Of a DNA stretch of 64,000 nt, positions 1 to 11,099 are shown piece after piece (the first letter of the stretch is position 1; every line of letters begins with the position of its first letter). The position numbers and the translations under genes were made by a program. Origin of the DNA: Paraspadella gotoi (lineage: Eukaryota; Chaetognatha); contig CM119264.1 in the NCBI GenBank assembly GCA_051294375.1, positions 28,355,940-28,419,939 of the forward strand. The letters run 5' to 3'. The notes under the pieces are model-generated. The model was not told where the DNA came from, ran no database searches, and worked only from the letters and a program-made list of their open reading frames with translations.

Positions 1-579
1 CTTCCGCCGCCGCCTCCCCCAGCACCGCCGCCCCCACGATCCTGATCGACGCTCCGACGACCGAAGCCACGGAGGAGAAAGGTAAAGTTTACAAAAATTA
101 TAAATTACAATGCTAACGGAGCTTAAAAAGCTAGATAGATTATAAAGCTGAAAAGTCTACAAAGCTTTCATAAATGATTAATTAGATGAATAGCTTTTAA
201 AGCTTACCAAAATAAAAAAAGATGGTAAAGCTTAAAGAAGAGCTTACCAAATTTACCAAAATTAGAAAGATTTCTAAAACTTACCAAGCTTACAGAAATA
301 ATCAAAGATCCGCTTTCCTTCTGCTTTCTTATTCCAGGCGACAAATTCATCGCGAAGGTGCTCCGGGAGCTCTTGAAGGAAGTGAAGTCGCTCCTCGGAG
401 ATTTGAAGAAGGAAGTCAAGAAGTTGGAGAAGTTGGGGAGGAAGTGGGACGAGGGAGACGACGAGGAAGAGGAGGACGAGGAAGAGGAGGACGAAGAAGA
501 TGGGGGACAGTATAAGAAGAACAATGGTTTTAATATTTTCAAAGGTTTTAAGACCTTGGCCAAATTCTCTAATATTTGA
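1..579 (+). CDS. 3' end of an acidic, lysine-rich hypothetical protein
   Basis: Two exons are visible: 1-81 (cut by the window edge) and 338-579. The first reads as Ala/Pro/Thr-rich residues ending TEATEEK and stops at a GTAAAG donor after one base of a codon. The second follows a pyrimidine-rich AG acceptor and takes up the same phase. It encodes a Leu/Lys heptad-like stretch (FIAKVLRELLKEVKSLLGDL), then a run of Asp/Glu, then a basic tail ending in TGA at 577-579. AATAAA at 675-680 is a fitting poly(A) signal. The leucine spacing suggests an amphipathic helix or short coiled coil. I do not recognise the family, and localisation cannot be judged without the N-terminus. The phase agreement, splice borders and poly(A) signal are the support. 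Confidence 0.55.
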
Positions 580-1928
580 GGGGATTTAGAGACAATGAGT
601 GAGAGAGAAAGAGACTGTATTTGTTTTTGTCCGATAAATGATAACTGTTAATCACTTAAATGTTGTTATTTTGAAATAAACTCTTTTTTTGGACGAAATG
701 AAATCGATTTTTTATTTTTGACTCAGGATTTAGCTATTTTTTATGGAAATTTTTTTAATCCAAATAGATTTTGAAATTTGCTTAGAAAACTGGATGTCAC
801 GATTATTAGATGAAATTTAATTTAAGCATAAATGTATAGTATGAATGGTAGTAGCGGCGGGCTGTCGTGAGTCACCTTGTATTTATTAAATAAATGGATA
901 TTTTTTATAGTGGTTGTACGAATTTCATAAGATAATAACCTAATCGACTTTGTTTTTTAAAATAACATTCTTTTCTTCCGCTAGAGACCGCGAGCGAACG
1001 CGCCGTCTCGCTTCGAAGAACGACAGACAGAAGAACATCGAGTTTTCCCTTTTCTTGGGGCCCAAGGGTGAGGATGAGGAAGAGTAGGATTCTGTAAAGA
1101 AAAAGAAAAAAAAAGCATCGAGTGCGAGAAAAGCAATAAACAAGAAGCCAAGAAAAGCAATAAAAGCAATAAACAAGAAGCCAATAAAAGTGAGTCAGTT
1201 GAGACAAGCGAAAACGAGAGCGGAAGCGTTGCTCCGCCTCTTGAGCCAAGCAAATTAAGCGTGAACGACAAGGACGTCGGTGAGACAATCACGGGGTCGT
1301 GAAGGTTAGAGAAAGGTGGGTGAGTTGAATCAGGTGAGAGAGAAGACTCGGGGCCGGGTAAATAAGGTTAATGATTTAATAATGATGAATAATAAAATAT
1401 GATAATATAATGTAATAAACTAACAGGTTTCACGAAGACTTGTGAATATAAGGGCGCTAAAGGTGGGGGCTGGAAGATGGACTATCAGTACTTCATACGG
1501 CCCTCGAGGCAGCCATTGAACGTGGTCCAGTTTGGAACGAGGCTTGAAGGTCTTTGCCACCCCTCAAGGCGTCTCACGGCTTCCTGCAGGGTAGGTAAGG
1601 GTCCTGGGAATGAGGCCGTACTAATGGCGTCATGGAGCTTGACGGTTGTAACTCAATGAGCACCGGGTCACAACAGGAAGTGTCATGGCTTTATTAGGAC
1701 CTATGGTAAGCTCAGCTACTAATTATAAGGTGGGGCTGAGCCTAGGTCAATGCGCTCGATGACAGACTTTGAAAAGGAAAGAGTTATCGAAAAGCTAAAA
1801 GAGACCGAAGGATTCAGTAGGAGAGACACAGGCATTATAGCATGAGAACCCGAAAGTTAAGAACATGGTAAATCACGATGGTTGGTGTGAGGAGATAGAG
1901 AGAGAGAAAGAGAGAGAGAGAGATGAGA

Positions 1929-1975
<47 letters not shown>

Positions 1976-2340
1976 TGATGAGGGAGAGAGGGAGAGAGAA
2001 GATTAAATTGTAGGTCCCGGCGTAATAAACGATTAAGCGAAACGGAAGATAATTAACGGGAGAAATGGCAGAAGAAATGAAGAGAAGGAAGGAGGAGAAT
2101 AGGTAAGTGAGGAAGGGTGGGAGGAGAGGAGAAACGAGGAGAACGATAGAAGGAGTACGAAATTATTGAGCTCCATTGATGAAATTAAGAGGTCATTGTT
2201 TGGCGGCGCTGGATTCGGGGTCGTCTTGGTTCCGGGATTCAGCGGGTGTGTGGTATGGGTGATGGAGGTAGTTGGCTGGGTGTTGGATTCGCTCGGAAGA
2301 GATGAGAGAGAGAGAGAGAGGAGAGAGGAGAGAGAGAGGA

Positions 2341-2379
<39 letters not shown>

Positions 2380-2500
2380 CCAGAAAGGAGATGACCTATT
2401 TTTTTTTGTGAGAATGTTTCAGAATCTGAAGGGGGGGCAATAAAAGCGACAATCTATACAAACTTTATGCATTAGATTTTGGTAAGTGATAGTAAAAATT
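580..2500. other. Mostly non-coding stretch with GA arrays
   Basis: After the first gene's poly(A) signal I see AT-rich DNA, then 986-1070, which follows a good acceptor (CTTCCGCTAG) and is open on the + strand with a possible GTGAGG donor. It is too short to call a gene. Positions 1477-1790 are more GC-rich, with a short open frame of about 60 codons that matches nothing I know; it could be decayed repeat DNA. Positions 1895-1971 and 2300-2380 are (GA)n arrays. Confidence 0.4.
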
Positions 2501-2507
2501 AAAAGTC

Positions 2508-2928
2508 AGTGAGTCCTGGGGATTTTCGCGTGAGTTTGCGGACTGATTCCGTGACGAACGACGACGACCCGACGGACGACGACGACGTACGACGACGACC
2601 GAACGACGACAACGACGACGGTGAGATTGTTGATCTGACGTGAATTTAATTCTATTTGTCCAATGTCTAATGGGCTCTCTTTTCCGAGAGTGCCCCATTT
2701 CTATTCGTTCATCCCAAAATTATATTTTAACTATAAAATTTAATCTAAATATATTTTTTTATATATTCAGAACGAATGTGTCTCTACGAAAATCTGATCT
2801 CGGAATTTGGAGCCATCGTTTCCTTCGGCGTCAAGGATAACAACAACAACGACAACAACGACGACGACGAATGCGGAATTCAATTTTTAGTCTACGAAAA
2901 TCAAAAATTAGTTCGTTTTCAGGTTTAA
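2508..2928 (+). CDS. Hypothetical protein, two candidate terminal exons rich in Asp/Asn
   Basis: Candidate exon 2771-2928 follows a clear ATATATTCAG acceptor. It stays open to TAA at 2926-2928, with AATAAA immediately after at 2929-2934. The peptide begins RMCLYENLISEFGAIVSFGV, then an Asp/Asn run, then ECGIQFLVYENQKLVRFQV. A preceding open segment, about 2508-2623, ends at a GTGAGA donor in the matching phase and encodes an Asp-rich stretch from GAC triplets. The alternation of hydrophobic strands with an SEFG turn is faintly like an RRM fold, but this is inference only. The 5' end is unknown. Base composition bias from GAC repeats lowers confidence. Confidence 0.33.
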
Positions 2929-2982
2929 AATAAATATTATTTTTATGTGTTAAAACTTTGCAAATTTGATTTCGACATTCTC

Positions 2983-3027
2983 TCTCTCTTTCTTTCTCTC
3001 TCTCTCTCTCTCTTCCTCTCTCTCTCC

Positions 3028-3058
<31 letters not shown>

Positions 3059-3158
3059 CGTCTGCTCTTCTTAAGTCTTTGACTGACATTGTGCATGACA
3101 ATACAAGGTGGTTATCTCCGTTCAACGGGATTTTGTGGTGAGAGCATCGGCGTCTAGA

Positions 3159-3245
<87 letters not shown>

Positions 3246-3418
3246 CTCTCCCTGTGTTGTGTTTGTTAAGAACCACTTTTAAAGGCGTTCGTCTGCTCGT
3301 GCGATGAAATGAAAGATCGTGTTGTTAATTAGATTACCAATCAATAAATAAATCATAAGTAATCAATAAAATCAATCAATCAATCAAATAAATCAATCAA
3401 TCAATCAATCAATAAATT

Positions 3419-3485
<67 letters not shown>
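2983..3485. repeat. (TC)n tracts followed by an (AATC)n array
   Basis: Pure or nearly pure TC dinucleotide runs occupy about 2983-3060 and 3160-3241. A tetranucleotide AATC/CAAT array runs about 3358-3485. The open frames of Ser/Leu repeats across these tracts are artefacts of composition. Confidence 0.95.
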
Positions 3486-3486
<1 letters not shown>

Positions 3487-3742
3487 TTCCAACCCTTCCT
3501 AAGTCCACTCGTCACCTTCGATTGACGATCGATTCGCGTCCGGCGACAGTTTACGCTTTTTGCTTCGTCAACGACGCCGGTGGACGCCGCGACGACGCCG
3601 GTGGACGCCGCTCGGCGTCGCAGCCGGGCGGCGACAGCGACGGCGCCGGGAAACGCGATGAAGCGGATAAAGCAAAACACGGATGTGACCACAAGTCGGG
3701 GATAGACAGACAGACAGACAGACAGACACACAGACAGATAGT

Positions 3743-3839
<97 letters not shown>

Positions 3840-4019
3840 TAGATAGATAGATTAATTAATAAATAGATGAATAATGAATGTTTGATATAATAGATACAGG
3901 AAAAATAGATAGATAGATAATTAGTAGAGAGATAATTCAATATATAGAAGATAGATATCCAGATTTTCTCACCCCTATCTCTCAGACCGCGTGCGAGGAA
4001 AGTTCGTTTCTCTCTGCAG
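3486..4019. repeat. (GACA)n and (GATA)n tetranucleotide array with GC-rich flank
   Basis: About 3700-3730 is a GACA run that passes into a GATA run to about 3850, followed by decayed GATA copies to about 3950. The stretch 3520-3690 before it is GC-rich and open on the + strand, with a short internal repeat (GACGCCGGTGGACGCCGC twice). I see no convincing splice borders that would make it an exon. Confidence 0.85.
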
Positions 4020-4024
4020 CACCT

Positions 4025-4059
<35 letters not shown>

Positions 4060-4564
4060 TCGATCGCGATTTGGTCAGATTTTTTCACGACGAACGATAA
4101 GCGATCTTTTTCCTGAGTTTTTACGAAATCAGCGTCAATGGATTCCGGTTATCGATTATCGCCTCTTTTATTCAGGTGAGTGTATGAGAGAGGAGAGAGA
4201 GAGAGAGAGAAGAGAAGAGAGAGTAGAGTAGAGAGAGAGATGAGATGAGAGACGAGACATTCATGGTAATCGATGAGAGAGAGAGAGACCAGAGAAGAAA
4301 GAAAAGAAATCTCCATTGAAAAATATATTCTTAAACTTTAAAGAGCGACGTAGCTTACTGATATCTTAATCGTCACATAAATTAATTTGAGCGGAAATGA
4401 GTAGCTTTCTGGAAAATAAAGCCCCATGTTTTCTCGTCAGGCGAACATGAAGGTCTGAGTCTGCCGGAATTCTCCAATTCTCGGATTTGGGGAACAAATC
4501 AATTTGGCTTCACTGCAGTGAGCGTCATTATCTGGTTCGTCGCCGTCGTGCAGGTATGAAGATG

Positions 4565-4596
<32 letters not shown>

Positions 4597-6080
4597 GATG
4601 GTGATGATGATGGCTGAAGAATGGGATGCTTGATGAGTGGGATGATGATGATATTGATGAGATGATGTTATGATGATAATATTGATAATAGATGTGATGG
4701 ATGATGCATATGATTATGATTATTGATAATAGTGTGATGATGATGATATGATGTGATCGATTAATTGATGATGATGCAGGGATGATTGATGGAGATAGAT
4801 ATGAAATGATATTTATGATATGATTATTGATTATGATGATTGATAGGATATATATGATAATGATATGATGGTGATGATTAGTGGATGATGATGATGATGA
4901 TGTAGATGATGATGTTGACAGGGAATGAAGATATGATGATCACGCATTTGATAACTATTATGATTGGATGGTAACGACGATGATGATGATGACTTCAGTC
5001 TCATTCCAGATGATGATGATGATGATGACTTCAGTCTCATTCCAGATGATGATGATGATGATGACTTCAGTCTCATTCCAAATGATGATGATGATGATGA
5101 CTTTCAGTCTCATTCCAATGATGATGATGATGACTTCAGTCTCATTCCAGATGATGATGATGATGATGCTTCAGTCTCATTCCAGATGATGATGATGATG
5201 ATGACTTCAGTCTCATTCCAGATGATGTGATGAGATGATGACTTCAGTCTCATCCAGATGATGATGATGACTCAGTCTCCATTCCAGATGATGAATGANN
5301 NNNNNNNNNNNNNNNNNNNNNNNGAGAGACGGAGAAAGAGCGACCGTATTTAGACTGATACCTTAACTCATATCTTAATCGTCACATAAAATTAATTTGA
5401 GCGGAAATGAGTAGCTTTCTGAAAATAAAGCCCCATGTTTTCTCGTCAGGCGAACATGAAGGTCTCTGAGTCTGCCGGAATTCTCCAAATTCTCGGATTT
5501 GGGAAACAAATCAATTTGGCTTCACTGCAGTGAGCGTCATTATCTGGTTCGTCGCCCGTCTCGTGCATGATGATGATGATGATGATGATGATTGATGATG
5601 GATGATGGTGATGATGATTAAATGATGTGATGATATGATGTGAAATTATGATGAGATGATGTTATGATGGATATATTTAATGATGGATGATGGATGATGC
5701 ATTAGATTATGATTGATTGATAATATTGATGATGATGATGATGATGATGATCTTATATGATGATGAGCAGAGGATGATTGATGGAGATAACATGAAATTG
5801 ATGATTGATGATATGATTATACTATATGATTGATTGATAGGATATATAGTGATAATGATGATCGATGGTGATGATTAGTGGATGATGATGATGATGATGG
5901 ATAATGACTTCAGTCTCATTCCAGATGACGGTAGTTCGTCGATTGGTTGGCTCTCGTCTCTCCTTCCTGGACTGGGTCGAGGAAGACGTCAAGTTCATGA
6001 AGCAACAACTCGTGGCCGAACTCACTTTACCGTGGAGATTCTTGGCGGCCGCTTGGAGGACGCATCGAAGGGTCGCTTGA
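4020..6080 (+). CDS. 3' exons of an unrecognised membrane protein
   Basis: Three exons fit in phase: 4020-4175 (start uncertain), 4441-4553 and 5925-6080, ending at TGA 6078-6080. The first ends in DLFPEFLRNQRQWIPVIDYR and LFYSG. The second reads GEHEGLSLPEFSNSRIWGTN and then a hydrophobic segment, FGFTAVSVIIWFVAVVQ, probably membrane-spanning. The last is amphipathic (FLDWVEEDVKFMKQQL, then LPWRFLAAAWRTHRRVA). Splice sites are canonical and all phases agree. The upstream part of exon one is a GAC array read as poly-Arg, so the true acceptor may be the CAG near 4077. I do not recognise the family. A damaged second copy of exon two lies at about 5451-5563. Confidence 0.55.
4555..5298. repeat. 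ATG trinucleotide array and a 36-nt minisatellite carrying a splice acceptor
   Basis: About 4555-4970 is an imperfect ATG/GAT array. From about 4978 to 5290 the unit is about six ATG triplets followed by ACTTCAGTCTCATTCCAG, repeated roughly eight to nine times with small variants. The same 18-nt segment forms the acceptor of the final exon at 5907-5924. Confidence 0.9.
5299..5323. other. Assembly gap of 25 N
   Basis: A run of exactly 25 N, probably a fixed-size placeholder. It separates the two copies of the 4.35-4.9 kb segment. Confidence 0.99.
5355..5895 (+). pseudogene. Second, frame-damaged copy of the 4.35-4.9 kb segment
   Basis: Intron, acceptor and exon two of the membrane protein gene recur here (exon copy about 5451-5563), followed by a similar ATG array. 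Relative to 4441-4553 the exon copy has small insertions (GGTCTCTGAG for GGTCTGAG, an extra A in CCAAATTC, and extra bases in CGCCCGTCTCGTG). It also lacks the CAG/GTATGA donor. It is either an unmerged allele with read errors or a decayed duplicate; the nearby N gap favours an assembly cause. Confidence 0.7.
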
Positions 6081-6117
6081 AGGATGTTGAGATGATAAAA
6101 AAATTCAACGAAAGAAG

Positions 6118-6700
6118 ATTCTATCTTTATCCTATCTTTTCTATCTAATCTATCTTAATCCTATCTTTTATATCTAATCTATCTTAATCCTATCTTTTCT
6201 ATCTAATCTATCTTAATCCTATCTTTTCTATCTAATCTATCTTAATCCTATCTTTTCTATCTCATCTATCTTTATCTTATCTTTTCTATCTAATCTATCT
6301 TTATCCTATCTTTTCTATCTAATCTATCTTAATCCTATCTTTTCTATCTCATCTATCTTTATCCTATCTTTTCTATCTAATCTATCTTTATCCTATCTTT
6401 TCTATCTAATCTATCTTAATCCTAACTTTTCTATCTAATCTATCTTTATCCTATCTTTTCTATCTCATCTATCTTTATCTTATCTTTTCTATTTCATCTA
6501 TCTTTATCCTCTCTTTTCTATTTCATTTATCTTTGTCCTATTTTTTCTATCTCATCTATCTTTATCCTATCTTTTCTATCTCATCTATTTTTATCCTATC
6601 TTTTCTATTTAATCTATCTTTATCCTATTTTTTCTATCTCATCTATCTTTATCCTCTCTTTTCTAACTCATCTATTTTTATCTTCTCTCATCTATTTTAT
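6118..6700. repeat. Minisatellite of about 29-30 nt, T/C-rich
   Basis: About 19 tandem copies of a unit of the form CCTATCTTTTCTATCT then AATCTATCTT(T/A)AT, starting some 40 bases after the stop codon of the membrane protein gene. Early copies alternate TTAAT and TTTAT variants and later copies decay. It may lie in the 3' untranslated region. Confidence 0.9.
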
Positions 6701-7045
6701 TCTCTATTTATTGTGTCGTTGATTTTTCATTGTTTTATTTTTTGTTGAAGTCATCATTATTGATAGTTGATTTTTATTTGTTTGTTAACGCATTTAAACA
6801 GATTTTGAAGATTAAATTGTAATCTTTTAATTCATTTGAAGCTCAAAAAAAATGGCTAGGGCCTAGGCCAACAAAAGACATTAGACAAAGAAGCAATTCA
6901 AAATTTTAAGATAAGATAATATAAGATAGTTAAATTTTGCTTTTGCAAAGAATTTTGTTACGGAAACTTTTAGGAAATACTTTGTCTCGTTAATGCTGTG
7001 AATCCACATGAAGTTATCTTTCAGCAATAGATGAAACGGCATCCT

Positions 7046-7530
7046 TTATTTCTCCCACATCCTGATGTTGCGGATGCTCGTCCATCCGTCCGATCTCCTG
7101 TTGGCCAAAACTCTAATCCCCAAGCAGCGAAACGCCTCCCTGATCTCGGGCTTGGCTCTGCAGTAGCGCACCTCCCAATAGTTCCTCCACGCCCGATCGG
7201 AGAGGTCTTCGCACAGCACGGTCCAATGAGCTTCGTCGTTGCAAGTTCCGTCGTTGCTGCCGACGAATTGAAAGGAAGATGGCGCTCCTTGCGTGGCTCC
7301 GCCCTCTTGCGCCGGCTGCAGAGAGACCTCGGCCGGTTTGACTTGACGTTTGAAGTCGTACCAGATCAAGACCGGAGGGTTATGAGCCGGAGCCTTTTCT
7401 GGACCCACGTGCCAACCCTTGTTGACTGGCTGCTGCTCCTTGAAGGCGATTTCGGGGCTCCATGCCGCGTTGTGATAACTCGTGGCCCCGGCTACTCCGC
7501 CTCCGAATTTGATTTCCTTTATGGTGGTTC
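7046..7530 (-). CDS. Terminal exon of a possible discoidin-like (F5/8 type C-like) protein
   Basis: A single open exon of about 160 codons on the - strand. It starts after a possible AG acceptor at 7531 and ends at a stop codon at 7046-7048 that overlaps an AATAAA signal (7045-7050). Recognisable stretches are FVGSNDGTCNDEAHWTVLCE, DLSDRAWRNYWEVRYC, FRCLGIRVLANRRSDGWTSI and RNIRMWEK. Spaced cysteines, aromatic residues and the ending are of the kind seen in galactose-binding or discoidin-like extracellular domains, so I infer a secreted or cell-surface ligand-binding domain. That assignment rests on memory of the pattern, not on a search. No upstream exon or signal peptide was found. Codon use and GC content stand out sharply from the AT-rich surroundings, which supports real coding. 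Confidence 0.6.
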
Positions 7531-9480
7531 CTTTTATTAAATTAATTTGAAATTATAAATATATAAATTACCTTGTGAATCTTCTTAAAGGCTATTTGAA
7601 ATTAAAGGATAATTTTATCTAGTGCGCGAAATCCTTTCAAGAATAACTTAAATGCATTAATTAGATAAAACTTTAATACTAATGTAGTATAGCTATGTAC
7701 CAGGAAATGGTTCGTTTGATTCCGCGATGGCGAAAATTAAAAAGAAAATTGGAAAAATTAAACACAATTTCTCCATTTTTTTTTTCCAATATTTTTTCTC
7801 GGAGATTAAATCAAGTTTTTTTTTAGAATACTGATTCACAAAAAAACGTACAAGTTTTTTTAGTTTTATATAAAGTAGAGTAGCACTTAAGTCTTGATAT
7901 TTAAGGGGATCAATATGCGGAACTTAAGAAATGAATTGATCCCGTAAATCTGTTTGACGCATATTATGAATCATTCTGAAATAAGGTGCGCTTTCTCAAA
8001 ATTTCGTAACCAGACGTGGTTATGTTGATGAATGATGATGACTCGTTATTTGTCGATTGTACGTTTACGAGTCCGTGTCATAAGCCTATCATTTAATCCT
8101 ATCATTTAAGTCTATCATTTAAGTCTCATATGTTTAGTTAATTCTCAAACAATATTTTAACTCCTCCAATCTTTCGGTGATAAGCCTACAATTTTACAAT
8201 GATATTGAATGCGTTTTATTTTGTGAATTTATACTAGAAATCTACTATGAAATTAAATTCAATAGGGGCGGGGATTCAAAACTTTAGTCTTGAAGTCTAC
8301 TTTTAGGTAAAAAAAGAATTTTTTAAAAAAGTTCGATTTTAATGCTTTTATTGTTGCTATTAAAATTACAATATTACTATATAATGATAAAAAATTTTTT
8401 TAATCAATCTTAACTTTTTTGATGGATTCTGATAGAGCATAAAAAGTTAAATAAAAAATTTAACTACAACTTTCGAAAATATTTATGTTCTCTTGGTCAA
8501 AATTAAGAAAAAGTAATAAAATAATCAAAAAATGATGATGATGATGATTATAAATAGTTTTTCATATTTTTCACATACTTATGATCAAAATATCGAAAAA
8601 AGAATTATACTTTGTGAAGACAACTTTTTGCAAGCTACCTGAATCTGATCTTAAAAATAAAAAAATCCAAACAAAATTTTTAGCTTTTCCTATTTATAAA
8701 TAAATATTAAAAAATTAATATATGGAGTATGGAGTAATATAACAAAATTTTGTCTATTCAAATTTTTTTAAAACTGTCTAAATTTTTGTTTGAGTAGGTG
8801 CTTAATTCAATTTCTTAACCACCTTATTGAGTTTTTTAAGTTTTTCTTTATTTTCAAGGATATTCCTGATAATCCTTATCGCGACTCTCAAATTTCATTT
8901 CGTTTCAATCGATTTTGAGAAAAATTCTCGCGGTTTTTTTTTTTCTGAAATCCGATAGCATTTTGGTGGTAAAAAAGTATTTTTATTCAAATTATCGCAT
9001 GAAAATAGTAAAATTAGTCGTTTGGGATGAGTCATAGCTTGACGTGGTTATTCTAAAATAAAGAACGTTAAAATAATTAACATATCAAGGCTAATAGTCA
9101 TTTTTTTAACCCTTTAAACTCTCACTCTTTCAATTAATGCTAACTTCCTCTCTTCGTTTTTTCTTCGATTATTTATTAAACTCGGGGAAAATCATCTTTC
9201 ACATCCTTCACGTCCTCACTTTTCTGCATTCACGTCAAATCGAATGACAATCACATCGATTTAATCTTTCTTCTTCATCCTTACCCCGTCACCCCGTCAC
9301 CCCGTCACTCTGTCCCACCGCATCTTCTTCTCTCTCTCTCTCCTCTATCTTCCATCGCACTTACCTCGCGATGTCTCACTGCGATCTACGCCTCACCACT
9401 CGCCCCCCCCCGTTTAATTCCTCTCACTCTCCGTCACATCAATTTTTCCTTTTCTAACGACGACGACGACGACGACCGAC
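7531..9480. other. AT-rich stretch without a recognised gene
   Basis: This is AT-rich DNA with homopolymer runs and no open frame with believable splice borders on either strand. Only near 9290-9470 does composition shift toward C and T, with a CCCCGTCA triplet repeat (9285-9310) just ahead of the candidate exon at 9492. It could contain the 5' introns of the - strand exon at 7046-7530. Confidence 0.5.
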
Positions 9481-9491
9481 GGACAAATCAG

Positions 9492-10519
9492 AGGAGATCC
9501 GTATCCTCGCCAGTTTCATCTGCGCCAAAGGCGACGACGACGACGACGACCCGACGACAACGACGACGACGACGACGACGAGGTCCAAATTTCTAATCAG
9601 GCACGACAACCGGCAGCAGCCCCGACCCCAGCGCCAGGCAGATGCGACAGCCGCCTCAGCAGGCCGTGCTTGGGAGCGCGGACTTGCTACAGCCAGCATC
9701 CTCAGCAGCAAGCCGCCTCGATCTCCAAAGTTAAAAAAGGTGAGATTTGGAGGAAAGAGAGGGAGATGGAGGAAGGTTGTTGCAAGGGGTGGGGAAGAAG
9801 AAGAGGGAGGAGGGGCAAAAGGAGAAGGGAATTAAAGAGGAGAGGGAAGAAGGTAGGATAGGAAGGTAGGATAGAAAAGAAGAAGAGAAGAGAGAAAACA
9901 AAGAAAATAGCAGAAGAAAAAAAAGAAATGAAGAGAAGGAAAATAGGAGAAGGACAGAGAGAAAAGAAAAGAGACGTTGGTAAGGAAGAAGTGAAAAGAA
10001 AATAGGAAGAAAAAAAGTAAAGAAGTAGGACGAAGGAAAAAAAGGGAAAAGGAAGAAAGAGAAAAAAAAGGGCAAAGATTAAAAAAAAAAGAGTCTTTTT
10101 ACTTTAAGCCTAAGATTCAAAAAGAAAAGAAAAGAAATCAAAACTGAAGTCAAAACTGAAGAGACAGAAAAGTTGGAGGAAGAAAGTGAAAAAAAAAATT
10201 CGAAGTGAGACCATGATCGTCGTCGTCGTCGTCGTCATCGTCGTCACTGAACCTTTCGTCGTCATCGTCGTTCCAGTCGTCGCTGTCATCTTCATCATCG
10301 TTGTTACCGCCTTTTTGGCGTCTCGGGACCTGAGAGGGCGTTGGTCCTCCTCGTTTCTAATGTCCACCGACAGATGGCGGGAGACGCCGACGTCTCCGCC
10401 GCCTCCGCCGCCGACGCTGCCGGAAAGGATTCCAGACGATGGAGGCAAACGCCGATGCCATCTGGCGTCGAGCGGAAGAAAACCTCTTGGGAAAAAACAA
10501 AAGGAACGTCGGGGAATAA
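9492..10519 (+). CDS. Hypothetical protein, two candidate exons (acidic then basic)
   Basis: Exon 9492-9739 is open for 82 codons. It includes an Asp run from GAC triplets followed by EVQISNQARQPAAAPTPAPG and CYSQHPQQQAASISKVKK, and ends at a GTGAGA donor with one base over. Exon 10374-10519 follows CCACCGACAG in the matching phase. It encodes an Arg-rich stretch, then MEANADAIWRRAEENLLGKN and KRNVGE, and stops at TAA 10517-10519 inside an AATAAA motif. The alternation of acidic and basic tracts suggests a nuclear or nucleic-acid-binding protein, but this is inference. An ATG at 10374 in another frame also opens 51 codons, so the reading of the second exon is not secure. No family is recognised. 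Confidence 0.33.
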
Positions 10520-11061
10520 ACTCGCAGTAAACGTTTTTCTTTTGCCTTTTTTTTTCTTTTTTTTCCCCTTTTTTTTAATTTCTTTCTTTTTATTTCTTTT
10601 TTTCTTTCGTGATCTCGTTCTGTTTCTCTGTCTCCATATTCGTCACATAAAAAAAATCAAGGACACATTTCAAACCAATTTTTGAAGTTTTCTGCTTTGT
10701 ATCTCTTTCGTACATGACCCGATTATACGCGAATTGTCCCACACTGATTGAAATTAAATACTCGCCTTGGTATTGTATTCATTCATTCATTCATTTCTTG
10801 CATTCCGAAACTATGGATATGACGTTATGCTTGCAACGGTTGGTTTAACCGGCCCGTTAATACCGTTGAACCGGGTGCCATTGGGTTCAGAGAAAAAGCG
10901 TCAGCCCACTGTGAGAGAATAATGTTATGAACTATACTGTGAGAGAGACTTGACTTGGGTTATTGTCTTTTAAGAGGGGACTTTGTAGCGTGAAGGGTCG
11001 TAACTTGAAATTTGTATATAAAGATGAGTAAAATGTATTTTGAACATCGAATAAAGGGGAA

Positions 11062-11099
<38 letters not shown>

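Noticed and set aside
204-563. Antisense poly-Ser frame
   Set aside because: It is the shadow of the Asp/Glu-rich exon on the + strand.
1477-1659. 60-codon open frame with a natural-looking composition
   Set aside because: No splice partner, no poly(A) signal and no recognisable family; may be a decayed repeat.
3358-3485. Regular short repeats as a CRISPR array
   Set aside because: Uninterrupted AATC units without spacers in an animal genome.
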